Numbered from the stretch's first letter, positions 25,425 to 34,034 are shown. The stretch is 54,985 bases of DNA from Hyphomicrobiales bacterium (GCA_900472925.1 UCJU01000040.1:1-54985), one strand, 5' to 3'. The notes: generated from the letters alone by a model not told the origin. Translations and numbers: made by a program.

Positions 25425-25446
25425 TGTAAAACAGAGTGTAAAACAG
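25425..25446. repeat. Tandem 10-bp direct repeat near the tRNA-Gly gene
   Basis: TGTAAAACAG occurs at 25425-25434 and again at 25437-25446. Short direct repeats close to an attachment site are typical of integrase arm-type binding sites, so this may be a remnant of the element's att region. Confidence 0.4.
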
Positions 25447-25497
25447 CGCTATAATAGAGCCTGCTTTAGCACCTAGATCTCTTATTTTTTGGGCCGG

Positions 25498-25568
25498 AGC
25501 GGTTGAAGGGAATCGAACCCTCGTATTCAGCTTGGGAAGCTGCTGCTCTACCATTGAGCTACACCCGC
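25498..25568 (-). tRNA. tRNA-Gly(CCC), acceptor-stem mismatch
   Basis: A cloverleaf can be drawn: acceptor GCGGGTG, D-arm GCTC/GAGC, anticodon loop TTCCCAA (anticodon CCC), T-arm GAGGG/CCCTT with TTCGATT loop, and 3' strand CAACCGC plus T73. Position 5 G faces position 68 A, a mismatch that a single base change from the usual CACCCGC strand would explain. Stem position 27-43 is also G-A. The genomic 3' end continues CCG, so CCA is not encoded. It is the likely integration site of the accessory segment at lower coordinates. Confidence 0.85.
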
Positions 25569-25621
25569 GCAGGTTTGAAAATCTGCTAGTTCCGATAGGC
25601 TGTCAAGCTTGGCGGGTGCGA

Positions 25622-26719
25622 TTACTCTGGGCGGAAGTGTTTCGAGAGTTTCAGCCCCTGAGCCTGATAGTTGGAGCCTAGTCCTGATCCATAGAGGCCT
25701 TCTGGCGTGGTCAGCATATGCTCGTAGACGAAACGACCGACGATTTGGCCGTGTTCCAGAATGAAGGGCACTTCATGGCTTCTCACTTCGAGGACCGCGC
25801 GGCTGCCGGTGCCGCCGGCGCTGGCGTGGCCGAAGCCGGGATCGAAGAAGCCGGCATAGTGGACGCGGAATTCACCGACCAGCGGATCGAAGGGGGTCAT
25901 TTCAGCAGCGTAAAGCGGTGGAACATGGACGGCTTCCTGCGATACGAGGATATAGAACTCGTCAGGGTCGAGAATGAGTTCGGCGCGGCCCCGCGCATAG
26001 ATCGGCTCCCAGAAATCCAGCACATCGTGGGCCGCCTTCTGATCGACATCGACCACAGCCGTATGATGCTTGCCACGATAGCCGATCAGGCCCTTCTCAC
26101 CGAAACCCTGAAGGTCGATGGAAAGGGCTATGCCGCCACCGGAGACATTGGGCGTTTCGCTGGCGACCAGGGTTTCGCTTTCGTGCAACGCCAGCAATTC
26201 GGCATCAGCGAGCACAGAGTGGCCAATACGAAAACGGATTTGTGACAGGCGAGAGCCCTGTCGCACGACGATTGGAAAAGTGCGCGGGCTGATTTCGAGA
26301 TAGAGCGGTCCATTATAGCCCGCTGGTATCTTGTCGAATTCCTGCGCATTATCGGTGATGACGCGGGTAAAAATATCGAGGCGGCCGGTCGAGCTTTTCG
26401 GGTTGGCGGAGGCCGACATGTCAGCGGGCAAGGAGAGCGCTTCCATCAACGGCACGATGTAGACGCAGCCCGTTTCCAGAACGGCACCGTCTCCAAGATC
26501 GATTTCGTGCAAGCTGAGACGCGTCAGCTTTTCGATCACCTTTGTGGATGGCCCCGGCATGAAGCTGGCGCGTACGCGGTAGGCTTTGGCACCCAGACGC
26601 AGATCAAGGCTGGCGGGCTGGATCTGGTCGGCATCCAGTGCCCGTTCGCTCTTCAGCTGTCCAGAACCGAACAGCCCCCGGATTGCACTATCCGCCAATA
26701 TGCCTGTCGTTCTCGCCAT
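25622..26719 (-). CDS. dcd: 2'-deoxycytidine 5'-triphosphate deaminase, long alphaproteobacterial form
   Basis: A 365-residue protein, nearly twice the length of E. coli Dcd (193), as usual for the two-domain alphaproteobacterial form. Visible signatures are LDADQIQPASLDLRLGAKAYRV near the start and SMSANPKSSTGRLD-type sequence (MSASANPKSSTGRLDIFTRV, about 100-120). That segment holds the trimeric dUTPase/dCTP deaminase fold residues, with the Ser-x-x-Arg contact. It makes dUTP from dCTP for thymidylate synthesis. Single gene next to tRNA-Gly, divergent from the metZ leader. Confidence 0.88.
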   Translation of the reverse strand: MARTTGILADSAIRGLFGSGQLKSERALDADQIQPASLDLRLGAKAYRVRASFMPGPSTKVIEKLTRLSLHEIDLGDGAVLETGCVYIVPLMEALSLPADMSASANPKSSTGRLDIFTRVITDNAQEFDKIPAGYNGPLYLEISPRTFPIVVRQGSRLSQIRFRIGHSVLADAELLALHESETLVASETPNVSGGGIALSIDLQGFGEKGLIGYRGKHHTAVVDVDQKAAHDVLDFWEPIYARGRAELILDPDEFYILVSQEAVHVPPLYAAEMTPFDPLVGEFRVHYAGFFDPGFGHASAGGTGSRAVLEVRSHEVPFILEHGQIVGRFVYEHMLTTPEGLYGSGLGSNYQAQGLKLSKHFRPE

Positions 26720-26798
26720 TTTTCATCATCCCTTTTCACGGCGACAAAACCAAAAGCGAGGCATTGACGCAAGTCGTTAACGGAGTTAAGGCACTCTT

Positions 26799-26856
26799 AT
26801 CCCGTGGTGATTTGGCCGGTCGGCTTGCAGCCACGTTAAATAAGTGGCTAAAAAGA
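26799..26856 (+). promoter_or_regulatory. SAM-II riboswitch (metA/metZ leader)
   Basis: The conserved SAM-II core is recognisable: CGTGGTGATTTG, then CGGCTTGCAGCCACGTTAAA and AAGTGGCTAAAAAG, giving the H-type pseudoknot in which GCCAC-type segments pair. It lies about 60 bp before metZ, the classic location in alphaproteobacteria. SAM binding would lower metZ expression. Confidence 0.88.
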
Positions 26857-26900
26857 CCGGGTGCGCTTGTAACCGGTCTGCTTTTGCGGCCGGTTTTTTT
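26854..26900 (+). terminator. Terminator / antiterminator pair in the metZ leader
   Basis: AACCGG (26871-26876) pairs with CCGGTT (26890-26895) ahead of seven T (26894-26900), forming an intrinsic terminator. The same CCGGTCT (26873-26879) can instead pair with AGACCGG (26854-26860), which abuts the SAM-II core. The two pairings are mutually exclusive and fit attenuation by SAM; direction of control is inferred. Confidence 0.6.
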
Positions 26901-26917
26901 GTTTGTAAGGTGATGAC

Positions 26918-28102
26918 ATGAGCAAGAAATGGCGCCCGGCGACACAGCTGGTACATGGTGGCACGCTGCGTTCTGCCTACGGCGAAACGTCTGAGGCGAT
27001 CTACCTGACACAGGGGTTTGTCTACGATAGTTCCGAGGCCGCTGAAGCCCGCTTCAAGGGCGAGACGGAAGGGTTCATCTACGCCCGTTACGCCAGCCCT
27101 ACCAACGACATGTTCGAAAAGCGCATGTGCCTGCTGGAAGGTGCAGAAGACGCGCGCGCCACGGCATCCGGCATGGCCGCTGTGAGCGCCGCTATCCTGT
27201 GCCAGCTAAAGGCGGGCGATCATATCGTTGCAGCTCGTGCACTCTTTGGTTCGTGCCGTTGGGTCGTGGAGACGCTGGCACCGAAATACGGCATCGAATG
27301 CACGTTGGTCGATGGCCGCGATCTGGCCAATTGGGAAAAGGCCATCCAGCCCAACACCAAGCTTTTCTTTCTGGAAAGCCCGACCAACCCGACACTTGAA
27401 GTTGTCGATATCGCGGGCGTCGCGAAACTGGCCAACCAGATCGGCGCCAAGCTTGCGGTCGACAACGTGTTTGCCACGCCACTCTTCCAGAAGCCTTTAG
27501 AACTGGGCGCTCATATCGTTGTCTACTCGGCAACCAAGCATATTGATGGTCAGGGCCGCTGCCTCGGCGGCGTCGTTCTTTCTGACAAAAAGTGGATCGA
27601 GGAAGAGCTTCAGGACTATTTCCGCCATACGGGTCCCGCCATGTCACCGTTCAACGCGTGGACGTTGTTAAAAGGTATCGAGACCTTGCCGCTACGGGTG
27701 CGCCAGCAAACGGCCAATGCGGGCAAGATCGCTGACTTCCTGGCGGATCAGAGCAAAATCGCCAAGGTGATCTATCCTGGCCGCGCCGACCATCCACAAG
27801 CCGATATCATCGCTAAACAGATGACGGGCGGGTCAACGCTGGTATGCTTTGAATTGAAGGGTGGCAAGGATGCGGCTTTCAAGCTGCAGAACGCCCTTGA
27901 AATCGTCAAGATTTCCAACAATCTCGGCGATGCCAAGAGCCTCATCACGCACCCCGGCACCACCACCCACAAGAACCTGACCGATGAGGCACGGGCGGAA
28001 CTGGGCATTTCCGGTGGCACGCTGCGTCTCTCCTGCGGCATCGAAGATACTGACGATCTGCTGGAAGATTTTGCTGCTGCTCTAGCCAAAGTCTCGGCCT
28101 GA
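26918..28102 (+). CDS. metZ: O-succinylhomoserine sulfhydrylase
   Basis: A 394-residue PLP enzyme of the Cys/Met metabolism family that makes homocysteine directly from O-succinylhomoserine and sulfide. PLP-fold motifs include YARYASPTNDMFEKRM, ATASGMAAVSAAIL, LVDGRD, FLESPTNPTLEVVDI, the lysine loop VYSATKHIDGQGRCLGG (Lys207) and SLITHPGTTTH. AAGG lies 8 nt before the ATG. The SAM-II riboswitch and leader terminator directly upstream tie it to methionine control. A 9-bp stem follows the gene. Confidence 0.93.
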   Translation: MSKKWRPATQLVHGGTLRSAYGETSEAIYLTQGFVYDSSEAAEARFKGETEGFIYARYASPTNDMFEKRMCLLEGAEDARATASGMAAVSAAILCQLKAGDHIVAARALFGSCRWVVETLAPKYGIECTLVDGRDLANWEKAIQPNTKLFFLESPTNPTLEVVDIAGVAKLANQIGAKLAVDNVFATPLFQKPLELGAHIVVYSATKHIDGQGRCLGGVVLSDKKWIEEELQDYFRHTGPAMSPFNAWTLLKGIETLPLRVRQQTANAGKIADFLADQSKIAKVIYPGRADHPQADIIAKQMTGGSTLVCFELKGGKDAAFKLQNALEIVKISNNLGDAKSLITHPGTTTHKNLTDEARAELGISGGTLRLSCGIEDTDDLLEDFAAALAKVSA

Positions 28103-28109
28103 TAACGCG

Positions 28110-28135
28110 TGTGGCCCGGTTCAGGGCGGGCCACA
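28110..28135 (+). terminator. Hairpin after metZ
   Basis: TGTGGCCCG (28110-28118) and CGGGCCACA (28127-28135) form a perfect 9-bp stem with an 8-nt loop shortly after the metZ stop; no clear U-run follows. The remaining 28136-28309 is AT-rich promoter sequence for apaG. Confidence 0.55.
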
Positions 28136-28309
28136 TTCAACCCGCCGTCTCAGTATTAATGACGGGTTCATTGAGCCAGAGTTACCATCCACGCCTCGAT
28201 ATGCGCCATTCCTCTCTTAGAATACTCTAATATAATTCGCATTTTCTTGACGAGATGATGTGGCTTTGATGTAGACTACCAAGAGAAGCAATTACTTAGG
28301 GTCCCTTGA

Positions 28310-28702
28310 ATGTACCGTGCAGTGACGAGAGATATCGAGGTCACAGTCGACCCCTATTATCTTGACGAGCAGTCCGACCCGGACGACAGCCGCTATGTCT
28401 GGGGCTACACGGTTGTGATCTCCAACAATTCAAATGTTGCGGTCACCCTGGTCAATCGCTACTGGCACATAACGGATGAAAACGGTCAGGTGGACGAGGT
28501 TTCTGGGCCTGGCGTCGTGGGCGAACAGCCACATCTGAAACCACGCGATTCCTACGAATATTCCTCGGGCTGCCCGCTGGATACGCCTTCAGGCCTGATG
28601 TTCGGCCATTATGAAATGCAAGCGGAAACCGGAGAAGTGTTCACGGTGGACATTCCAGCATTTTCGCTGGATAGCCCGGGATTGCAGCGCGTATTAAACT
28701 GA
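28310..28702 (+). CDS. apaG: ApaG protein (Co2+/Mg2+ efflux-associated)
   Basis: A 130-residue DUF525/ApaG beta-sandwich protein of typical length. Signatures are [17 protein letters not shown] near the start, [23 protein letters not shown], the conserved [25 protein letters not shown], and [11 protein letters not shown] at the end. In enterobacteria ApaG is linked to divalent cation resistance; its role in rhizobia is not settled. It converges with hslO; a UUCG-loop hairpin separates them. Confidence 0.92.
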   Translation: MYRAVTRDIEVTVDPYYLDEQSDPDDSRYVWGYTVVISNNSNVAVTLVNRYWHITDENGQVDEVSGPGVVGEQPHLKPRDSYEYSSGCPLDTPSGLMFGHYEMQAETGEVFTVDIPAFSLDSPGLQRVLN

Positions 28703-28706
28703 CGAG

Positions 28707-28722
28707 GCGGGGTTCGCCCCGC
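28707..28722. terminator. Bidirectional hairpin between apaG and hslO
   Basis: GCGGGG, TTCG tetraloop, CCCCGC forms a very stable stem in the 28-bp gap between convergent genes, suited to terminating both transcripts. T-runs are absent. Confidence 0.6.
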
Positions 28723-28730
28723 ACTCTCCA

Positions 28731-29723
28731 TCAACCCGCGACCGGCAGCTCTTCCACCTGATAATGATAGGTCGTGGAGCAGAATTCGCAGGTGACGGAA
28801 ATAACACCGTCTTCCTGGCTATCGCAGATTTCCTCGGCGGAAAAACCGGACAACACACCCTTGATCTTGTCACGCGAGCAATTGCAGCGATCAAGGATCA
28901 ATTGCGGGTCGTAAACGCGCACACCTTGTTCATGAAACAGGCGATACAGCAGTTTCTCGGCCGGGACCTGCGGGTCCGTCAACTCATCCGTATCAACCGT
29001 GTCGATCAGAGCGACGGCTTCATTCCAGGCGTCGTCGTCCGCAACATCGAAGCCGCCCTCATCACCGTCGCCGCCATGCAGGTCCCGTTGACGAAGTCGT
29101 TCGGGCGCCTGCGGCAGAAACTGTGCGATAAGGCCACCAGCGCGCCAGCCATGGCGTGGCTTACCGTCCGCGTCGCGGTCAAACAGCTCGGCAACGCCAA
29201 GCCTTACACGCGTCGGCAATTGCTCCGACTGGCGGAAATAGACACTTGCTATCTCTTCCAGTGTAGAACCATCCAACTGCACGATACCCTGATAGGGCTG
29301 CATGCCAACGCCTTGATCGATGGTGAAGGCGAGGATGCCGGTACCGAGCAACTGTTCCGGCGATGTGTTGCCCGCAGCCATCGCTTCCGCCAACCGCTCC
29401 TCATCGAAACGGGCATAGGCGCGCATATTCTCAGGCGCAGTAAAATCCGCAACCAACAGATCAACCGGGCCATCGCTTTTGGTCTGAACTGTCAACTTGC
29501 CGGAGAATTTGAGCGACGTCCCGATAAGCGCCGTCAGAACAACGGCCTCCGCCAGAAGGCGCGCAACGACCGGTGGATACTCGTGTCTCTCGAGAATGGC
29601 ATTGAGAAGGGGGCCGACCTGCACGGCGCGACCGCGCACATCCAGTCCTTCCACCTGAAAAGGAACGACCTTGTCATCACCTGCGAAATCGAGCGTGTCC
29701 AAATCTACTGTCACATCTGCCAT
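28731..29723 (-). CDS. hslO: Redox-regulated chaperone Hsp33
   Basis: A 330-residue Hsp33, somewhat longer than the E. coli protein (292). The zinc/redox switch is present as CNC near residue 284 and CEFC near 316. In the family these four Cys bind zinc when reduced and form disulfides on oxidative heat stress, activating holdase function. The N-terminal substrate-binding region is normal (LLAEAVVLTALIGTSLKFSGK). AAGGAG lies 8 nt before the ATG. Upstream 29724-29983, between hslO and argF on the same strand, shows no gene and no clear terminator. Confidence 0.92.
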   Translation of the reverse strand: MADVTVDLDTLDFAGDDKVVPFQVEGLDVRGRAVQVGPLLNAILERHEYPPVVARLLAEAVVLTALIGTSLKFSGKLTVQTKSDGPVDLLVADFTAPENMRAYARFDEERLAEAMAAGNTSPEQLLGTGILAFTIDQGVGMQPYQGIVQLDGSTLEEIASVYFRQSEQLPTRVRLGVAELFDRDADGKPRHGWRAGGLIAQFLPQAPERLRQRDLHGGDGDEGGFDVADDDAWNEAVALIDTVDTDELTDPQVPAEKLLYRLFHEQGVRVYDPQLILDRCNCSRDKIKGVLSGFSAEEICDSQEDGVISVTCEFCSTTYHYQVEELPVAG

Positions 29724-29983
29724 GTCACTAACTCCTTGAGGCCCGCACCAGCGCGCAATCCATGCCGCAGGCGGCGAGGAACGACGGGCCTGATATTCAT
29801 TCCCGCATAGATAAACCGACGGAGGTGAAAACGGAACCGCGTCCGGGAAAGTATGCGGAGAACAATTGATGAAAAGCCGCTATCACAATCTCTGGCAGCA
29901 TCGACTTGGCCTACAAATGGGTAGCCATGCCGAAAATTCAAGCGTTCGGCACGGCTCGTTGCGTCAGCAACATATCTCAGGCA

Positions 29984-30901
29984 TCAGATGACGCCCATGC
30001 ACCAGGCGATAATGGCTTTTTGTGCATGCAAGCGGTTTTCCGCCTCGTCGAAAACGACAGATTGCGGCCCGTCGATGACATCGTCCGTGACCTCTTCACC
30101 GCGATGCGCCGGCAGGCAGTGCATGAACAGCGCGTCCTCGTTCGCCTTACTCATCAAGCCTGCATTGACCTGGTAAGGCTGGAAGATGTTATGGCCGCGT
30201 GCCTTGTGTTCCTGGTTCATGGACACCCAGGTATCGGTCACCACGCAGTCTGCACCTTCAACCGCACGTTCTGCATCGTGATACAACTTGACTTCGCCGC
30301 CATTGTTGCGCGCCCAGTTCAGGAACCTGTCGTGGGGCTCGGACCCCATCGGGACGGCCATGTTCATGCGGTAACCGAAACGCGCAGATCCTTCGACCAG
30401 CGAATGCAGCACGTTGTTGCCATCTCCGGTCCAGGCAATCGTCTTACCCTTGATCGGACCGCGATGCTCTTCGAATGTCAGAATATCTGCCATGATCTGA
30501 CAAGGGTGCGTATCATCCGTCAAACCGTTGATCACAGGCACCGTTGCGTGTTCTGCAAGCTCCAGCAGGCGCGAGTGGTCCGTGGTGCGGATCATGATCG
30601 CATCCACGTATCTTGACAGGACCTTGGCCGTGTCACCGATTGTTTCGGCACGACCGAGCTGCATTTCGGTGCCTGACAAAAACAGCGTCTCACCACCGAG
30701 TTGGCGCATACCGACATCGAAAGAGACGCGGGTACGGGTAGAGGGTTTTTCGAAAATCATCGCCAGCATCTTGCCAGCCAGCGGCTTTTCCGCTGTTCCG
30801 TTCTTGGTCGCAATCTTGCGCGTGCGGGCGTCGTCCATAATAACCCGCAGGTCTTCCGAACCGACAGCCGAAAGGTCTAGAAAATGTTTTGCTGATGCCA
30901 T
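29984..30901 (-). CDS. argF: Ornithine carbamoyltransferase
   Basis: A 305-residue enzyme of arginine biosynthesis that makes citrulline from ornithine and carbamoyl phosphate in the cytoplasm. The carbamoyl-phosphate loop is Ser54-Thr-Arg-Thr-Arg58 in [11 protein letters not shown]. The ornithine-binding region includes [11 protein letters not shown]. The C-terminal HCLP motif is intact ([12 protein letters not shown]). argD lies 57 bp upstream on the same strand; the argD-argF order is typical of rhizobia and implies one arginine operon. Confidence 0.95.
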   Translation of the reverse strand: MASAKHFLDLSAVGSEDLRVIMDDARTRKIATKNGTAEKPLAGKMLAMIFEKPSTRTRVSFDVGMRQLGGETLFLSGTEMQLGRAETIGDTAKVLSRYVDAIMIRTTDHSRLLELAEHATVPVINGLTDDTHPCQIMADILTFEEHRGPIKGKTIAWTGDGNNVLHSLVEGSARFGYRMNMAVPMGSEPHDRFLNWARNNGGEVKLYHDAERAVEGADCVVTDTWVSMNQEHKARGHNIFQPYQVNAGLMSKANEDALFMHCLPAHRGEEVTDDVIDGPQSVVFDEAENRLHAQKAIIAWCMGVI

Positions 30902-30958
30902 TTCAATAAAATCCTGTCGATGCAGGCCGCGCCCCGCGCTGGCCCAACCATTGCGCGT

Positions 30959-32155
30959 CTAAGCGCTTTTTGCCATTTTCGTCGTGACGGCTTCCGCTGC
31001 TCTCTCAAGCCGAGCCAGACCTTCGCGCGCTTCTTCTGCCGTGACCACCAAAGGCGGCAGCAGACGAATGACATTATCGCCCGCCGGAACACCCAGGAGG
31101 TGTTCCGCACGTATGGCATGCAGCAGATCAGACGACGGGACCTTTGCCTTGACGCCGATCAGAAGACCTTCACCTCTGATCTCTTCGATCACATCCGGGT
31201 AGCGATCCTTCAGCGAGGCAAGTCCTTGGCGGAAGACCAGCGTCACGTCACGCACATGCTGAAGAAATCCATCGGCCAGAACGATATCCAGAACAGCATT
31301 ACCGCAGGCCATGGCCAGCGGATTGCCGCCATAGGTCGTGCCGTGAACGCCAGCCGTCATGCCGGATGCGGCCTCCAGCGTCGCAAGGCAGGCACCGAAT
31401 GGAAACCCGCCGCCGATACCCTTTGCAACCGCCATGATATCCGGCGTGACGCCCGACCATTCATGGGCGAAGAACTTGCCGGTACGGCCAACGCCCGTCT
31501 GCACCTCGTCAAAAATCAGAAGCAGGCCATGCTCGTCGCAGATGTCACGCATGGCGCGCAGGAATTCCGGTGCAACCGGGCGAACGCCGCCCTCGCCCTG
31601 AATAGGCTCGATGAGCAAAGCTGCGGTTTCGGGAACGATCGCTGCTTTCAGCGCGTCCAGATCGTTGAATGGAACCTGATCGAAGCCTTCGACCTTGGGG
31701 CCGAAACCCTCGATGTATTTCGGTTGGCCGCCAGCCGCAATCGTGGCCAATGTACGCCCGTGAAACGCGCCTTCGAAGGTAATGATGCGAAACTTCTCAG
31801 GGTTGCCGTGGGTATAATGATAGCGACGCGCGGTCTTTATCGCGCATTCCAGAGCCTCGGCACCCGAATTGGTGAAAAACACCTTATCCGCAAACGTTGC
31901 ATCGGTCAGCCGCTTGGCCAGCGTTTCCTGACCCGCGACTTCATAAAGATTGGAGAGGTGCCAGACCTTCTCCGCCTGCCCTTTAAGAGCCTCCACCATA
32001 TGCGGATGGCTGTGGCCAACGGAGGTTACCGCAACGCCTGCGCCGAAATCCAGATATCGCTCGCCGCTCTCCGTCACGAGCCATACGCCCTCACCGCGCT
32101 CGAAGCGCAAAGGGGCTCTGGAAAACGTATCGAACAATGGCGTGGTGTCGGCCAT
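30959..32155 (-). CDS. argD: Acetylornithine aminotransferase
   Basis: A 398-residue class III PLP aminotransferase. It transfers an amino group from glutamate to N-acetylglutamate semialdehyde (arginine synthesis) and may also act on succinyldiaminopimelate. Motifs: [22 protein letters not shown], the PLP-interacting Asp216 in [13 protein letters not shown], and Lys245 in [14 protein letters not shown] precedes the ATG. A stem-loop followed by a U-run on this strand (32230-32245) sits in its leader, hinting at attenuation. Confidence 0.94.
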   Translation of the reverse strand: MADTTPLFDTFSRAPLRFERGEGVWLVTESGERYLDFGAGVAVTSVGHSHPHMVEALKGQAEKVWHLSNLYEVAGQETLAKRLTDATFADKVFFTNSGAEALECAIKTARRYHYTHGNPEKFRIITFEGAFHGRTLATIAAGGQPKYIEGFGPKVEGFDQVPFNDLDALKAAIVPETAALLIEPIQGEGGVRPVAPEFLRAMRDICDEHGLLLIFDEVQTGVGRTGKFFAHEWSGVTPDIMAVAKGIGGGFPFGACLATLEAASGMTAGVHGTTYGGNPLAMACGNAVLDIVLADGFLQHVRDVTLVFRQGLASLKDRYPDVIEEIRGEGLLIGVKAKVPSSDLLHAIRAEHLLGVPAGDNVIRLLPPLVVTAEEAREGLARLERAAEAVTTKMAKSA

Positions 32156-32223
32156 GGCTGCAGCACTCCCTGCGCAAACGCGCTATAAATTAGGACTTAT
32201 CGGTGATCCCGTGCCTGAAAATC

Positions 32224-32245
32224 AAAAATGCCGCCTCGCGGCGGC
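32224..32245 (-). terminator. Intrinsic terminator in the argD leader (minus strand)
   Basis: Read on the minus strand, GCCGCC (32245-32240), loop GCGA, GGCGGC (32235-32230) is followed directly by ATTTTT (32229-32224). It lies 75 bp before the argD ATG, so it would stop transcripts arriving from the gcrA side or attenuate argD. Confidence 0.6.
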
Positions 32246-32334
32246 TTGGGGTATTCTCGGTAGGTCGAGCGCACTATTGTCACTTCCCTTACCGATGTCA
32301 ACAAATGTCCTTGTAAGACGCCTTTCTCAAGCCA

Positions 32335-32361
32335 TTGTAGGGTGGTTTCGCCCACCTACAA
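32335..32361. repeat. Imperfect palindrome in the argD-gcrA intergenic region
   Basis: TTGTAGG (32335-32341) and CCTACAA (32355-32361) are perfect arms, extended by TGG/CCA after a one-base bulge. It could be an operator or a leader hairpin ahead of the terminator at 32224-32245. Confidence 0.4.
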
Positions 32362-32375
32362 AGTGTTGCCTTTCT

Positions 32376-32480
32376 GACTCACAAATGAAGCAAGTTGGGG
32401 AAAACCGGAAAATCGATTCCAGATGATTCTCCCGACTCTTGTCACGGAGTCTGCCGACGATTAGGTTAACTCTCAATTAC
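32376..32480 (+). promoter_or_regulatory. GANTC cluster and CtrA-like half box upstream of gcrA
   Basis: Five GANTC sites (32376, 32415, 32425, 32434, 32447) lie in 76 bp, followed by TTAA-N7-TTAC at 32466-32480; another GATTC is at 32560, close to the start codon. CcrM methylates GANTC, and GcrA acts at such promoters in Caulobacter, so this looks like a methylation-dependent gcrA (and perhaps argD) control region. Confidence 0.6.
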
Positions 32481-32591
32481 TAGACTGCAAGCGGCGGACC
32501 TAGTCACCTACAATATGGCGGATACTCTGCGCGTGGTTCACTCCACGGCATAGGAGTATGATTCTGCCTGCGCTACGAGCGGAGAAGCGGC

Positions 32592-33122
32592 ATGAACTGG
32601 ACTGATGAACGAGTCGAACGACTGAAACGCCTGTGGTCGGAAGGCCTGAGTGCCAGCCAGATCGCAGCGCAGCTCGGTGGCGTCAGCCGCAACGCCGTGA
32701 TCGGCAAAGTCCACCGTTTGAACCTTCCGGGCCGCGCGAAAGCCGGTGGCACTGTTGCAACGACACGTCCAGCCGCCAAACGCCCGGCAGCCTCCACGGC
32801 GCCGCGCCCTGCAAACTTCCAGGCACGCCCCGCCACAGCCCGCCCAACCGTTCGCACTGCCGGCGCGACTGCGTTGAAAGAGGATATGGATACCGATACA
32901 GCGCGGGTTCTGGAGTATGTTCCCGTCAGCAACGCATCGCTGCCGACGTCCCTGCGCCTGACATTGACGGAACTGACAGAGCGCACGTGCAAATGGCCTG
33001 TCGGAGATCCCCTCAAGGACGACTTCCACTTCTGCGGATGCGAGTCCCATGAATCCTCGCCTTACTGCAAGTTCCACGCAAAGATGGCCTACCAGCCAGT
33101 GAGCGAACGCCGCAGAGCCTAA
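32592..33122 (+). CDS. gcrA: Cell-cycle regulator GcrA
   Basis: A 176-residue GcrA. The N-terminal DNA-binding domain is intact: NWTDERVERLKRLW, ASQIAAQLGG and SRNAVIGKVHRLNL. An Ala/Pro/Arg-rich linker (about 50-95) leads to the conserved C-terminal region with Cys residues (ERTCKWPVGDP, FHFCGCES, SSPYCKFH), which in Caulobacter contacts sigma-70. GcrA coordinates transcription with CcrM methylation through the cell cycle. GGAG lies 7 nt before the ATG. It stands alone, with a strong terminator behind it and GANTC sites in front. Confidence 0.94.
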   Translation: MNWTDERVERLKRLWSEGLSASQIAAQLGGVSRNAVIGKVHRLNLPGRAKAGGTVATTRPAAKRPAASTAPRPANFQARPATARPTVRTAGATALKEDMDTDTARVLEYVPVSNASLPTSLRLTLTELTERTCKWPVGDPLKDDFHFCGCESHESSPYCKFHAKMAYQPVSERRRA

Positions 33123-33150
33123 AGGCAATCCCAATATTTCGAGTATCAAG

Positions 33151-33175
33151 AAGCGGGTCATTGGCCCGCTTTTTT
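33151..33175 (+). terminator. Intrinsic terminator of gcrA
   Basis: AAGCGGG, a 7-nt loop, CCCGCTT and a run of six T follow the gcrA stop by about 30 nt; a textbook rho-independent terminator. Confidence 0.85.
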
Positions 33176-33608
33176 CATGCCCGGATGTCTCGAGTGTTTC
33201 ACGACGCAGGCAAGCCGTCGTCAGACCGTCAACAACCGCGCTTTCACCGCGATACGCTTAGGTAAGCATCAACGTTCGTCTACGTCATCAGCACTATGTT
33301 TGAAGAAGCCAACGATGTCGCTATGTTCGCAGTTTTTGGGTTTCGCCTCAATGACTCTACGACGCCAAATGCTTATGTCATCCGTCGAGAGACGCGTCTG
33401 ACGCTCGTATAAGCATTTATAAACACACAGGTTCGCGAAAGAATGGCACGACGTATCGAGGGGCATTCAGTCGGAAGCGTCACGACGATCGCGGCCTACC
33501 GGGGCGCTGGCCGCGGGGCGACACGTGCTTTGGAAGCACGGCGATGAAATCCAACCGGGGAGATTGCAGCCCTTCGCATGAACGGCTGCTGTATCTCGGG
33601 TGAATGGC
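33176..33608. other. 433-bp gene-free stretch
   Basis: No credible coding frame was found on either strand. The only visible structure is a 6-bp stem, GCAGCC (33566-33571) / GGCTGC (33584-33589), and AGCCCTGACGGGCT (33611-33624) at the end of the next gene. The stretch could hold the 3' region of the DUF6481 gene, or a small RNA that cannot be recognised by eye. Confidence 0.4.
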
Positions 33609-33998
33609 TCAGCCCTGACGGGCTTTGCGGTTGGCGTAACGACGATCGCGTTCTGCCTTGCGCGCCGCTTCGTCTTCAACGACGCGAGCGATGCGATTTT
33701 TTTCAGCTGCCTTGCGGGCGTCTTCTTCCGCGTTTGCAGCTGCTTCGAGTTCGGCTTCGCGTTGGGCAGCCTCTGCTTCGAGGCGAAGTTTCTCTTCGCG
33801 CTTCTGCGCATCTCTTTCAGCCTGGCGCGCTCTGCGTGCCTCGGCAACAGCAATCTGCTCTGCCTGCTTGGCTTCAAGCATTGGTGCGGCAGCTTCCTTG
33901 GCTTCACGATAGGCCTTCAGAAGGGCAGCCTTTGCGTCGGCAGCGGCGCCGCGACGTTCGGAAACTTCGTTGTTCTTGATGTTTCTAGTGTTTCTCAA
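33609..33998 (-). CDS. DUF6481 family protein
   Basis: A 129-residue, extremely charged protein (Ala, Glu, Arg and Lys dominate) predicted as one long coiled helix (about 20-120), with the DUF6481-like start ERRGAAADAKAALLKAYREA and the tail DRRYANRKARQG. Function is unknown; such proteins are common in rhizobia, often near cold-shock genes, as here. The start is TTG at 33998 with GGA-AT-AGAG upstream; no ATG in frame is closer. A competing open frame on the same strand (to 33907) is a shadow caused by the repetitive composition. Confidence 0.75.
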   Translation of the reverse strand: MRNTRNIKNNEVSERRGAAADAKAALLKAYREAKEAAAPMLEAKQAEQIAVAEARRARQAERDAQKREEKLRLEAEAAQREAELEAAANAEEDARKAAEKNRIARVVEDEAARKAERDRRYANRKARQG

Positions 33999-34034
33999 AT
34001 CTCTATTCCAGTTGATGCGTCGTGCCGACCGGGG

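Noticed and set aside
25360..25554. Small protein gene reading through tRNA-Gly
   Set aside because: The first third is the tRNA sequence translated; a common mis-call.
30920..32188. 422-codon open frame antisense to argD
   Set aside because: argD is complete with all catalytic residues; the antisense product has no sense-like pattern.
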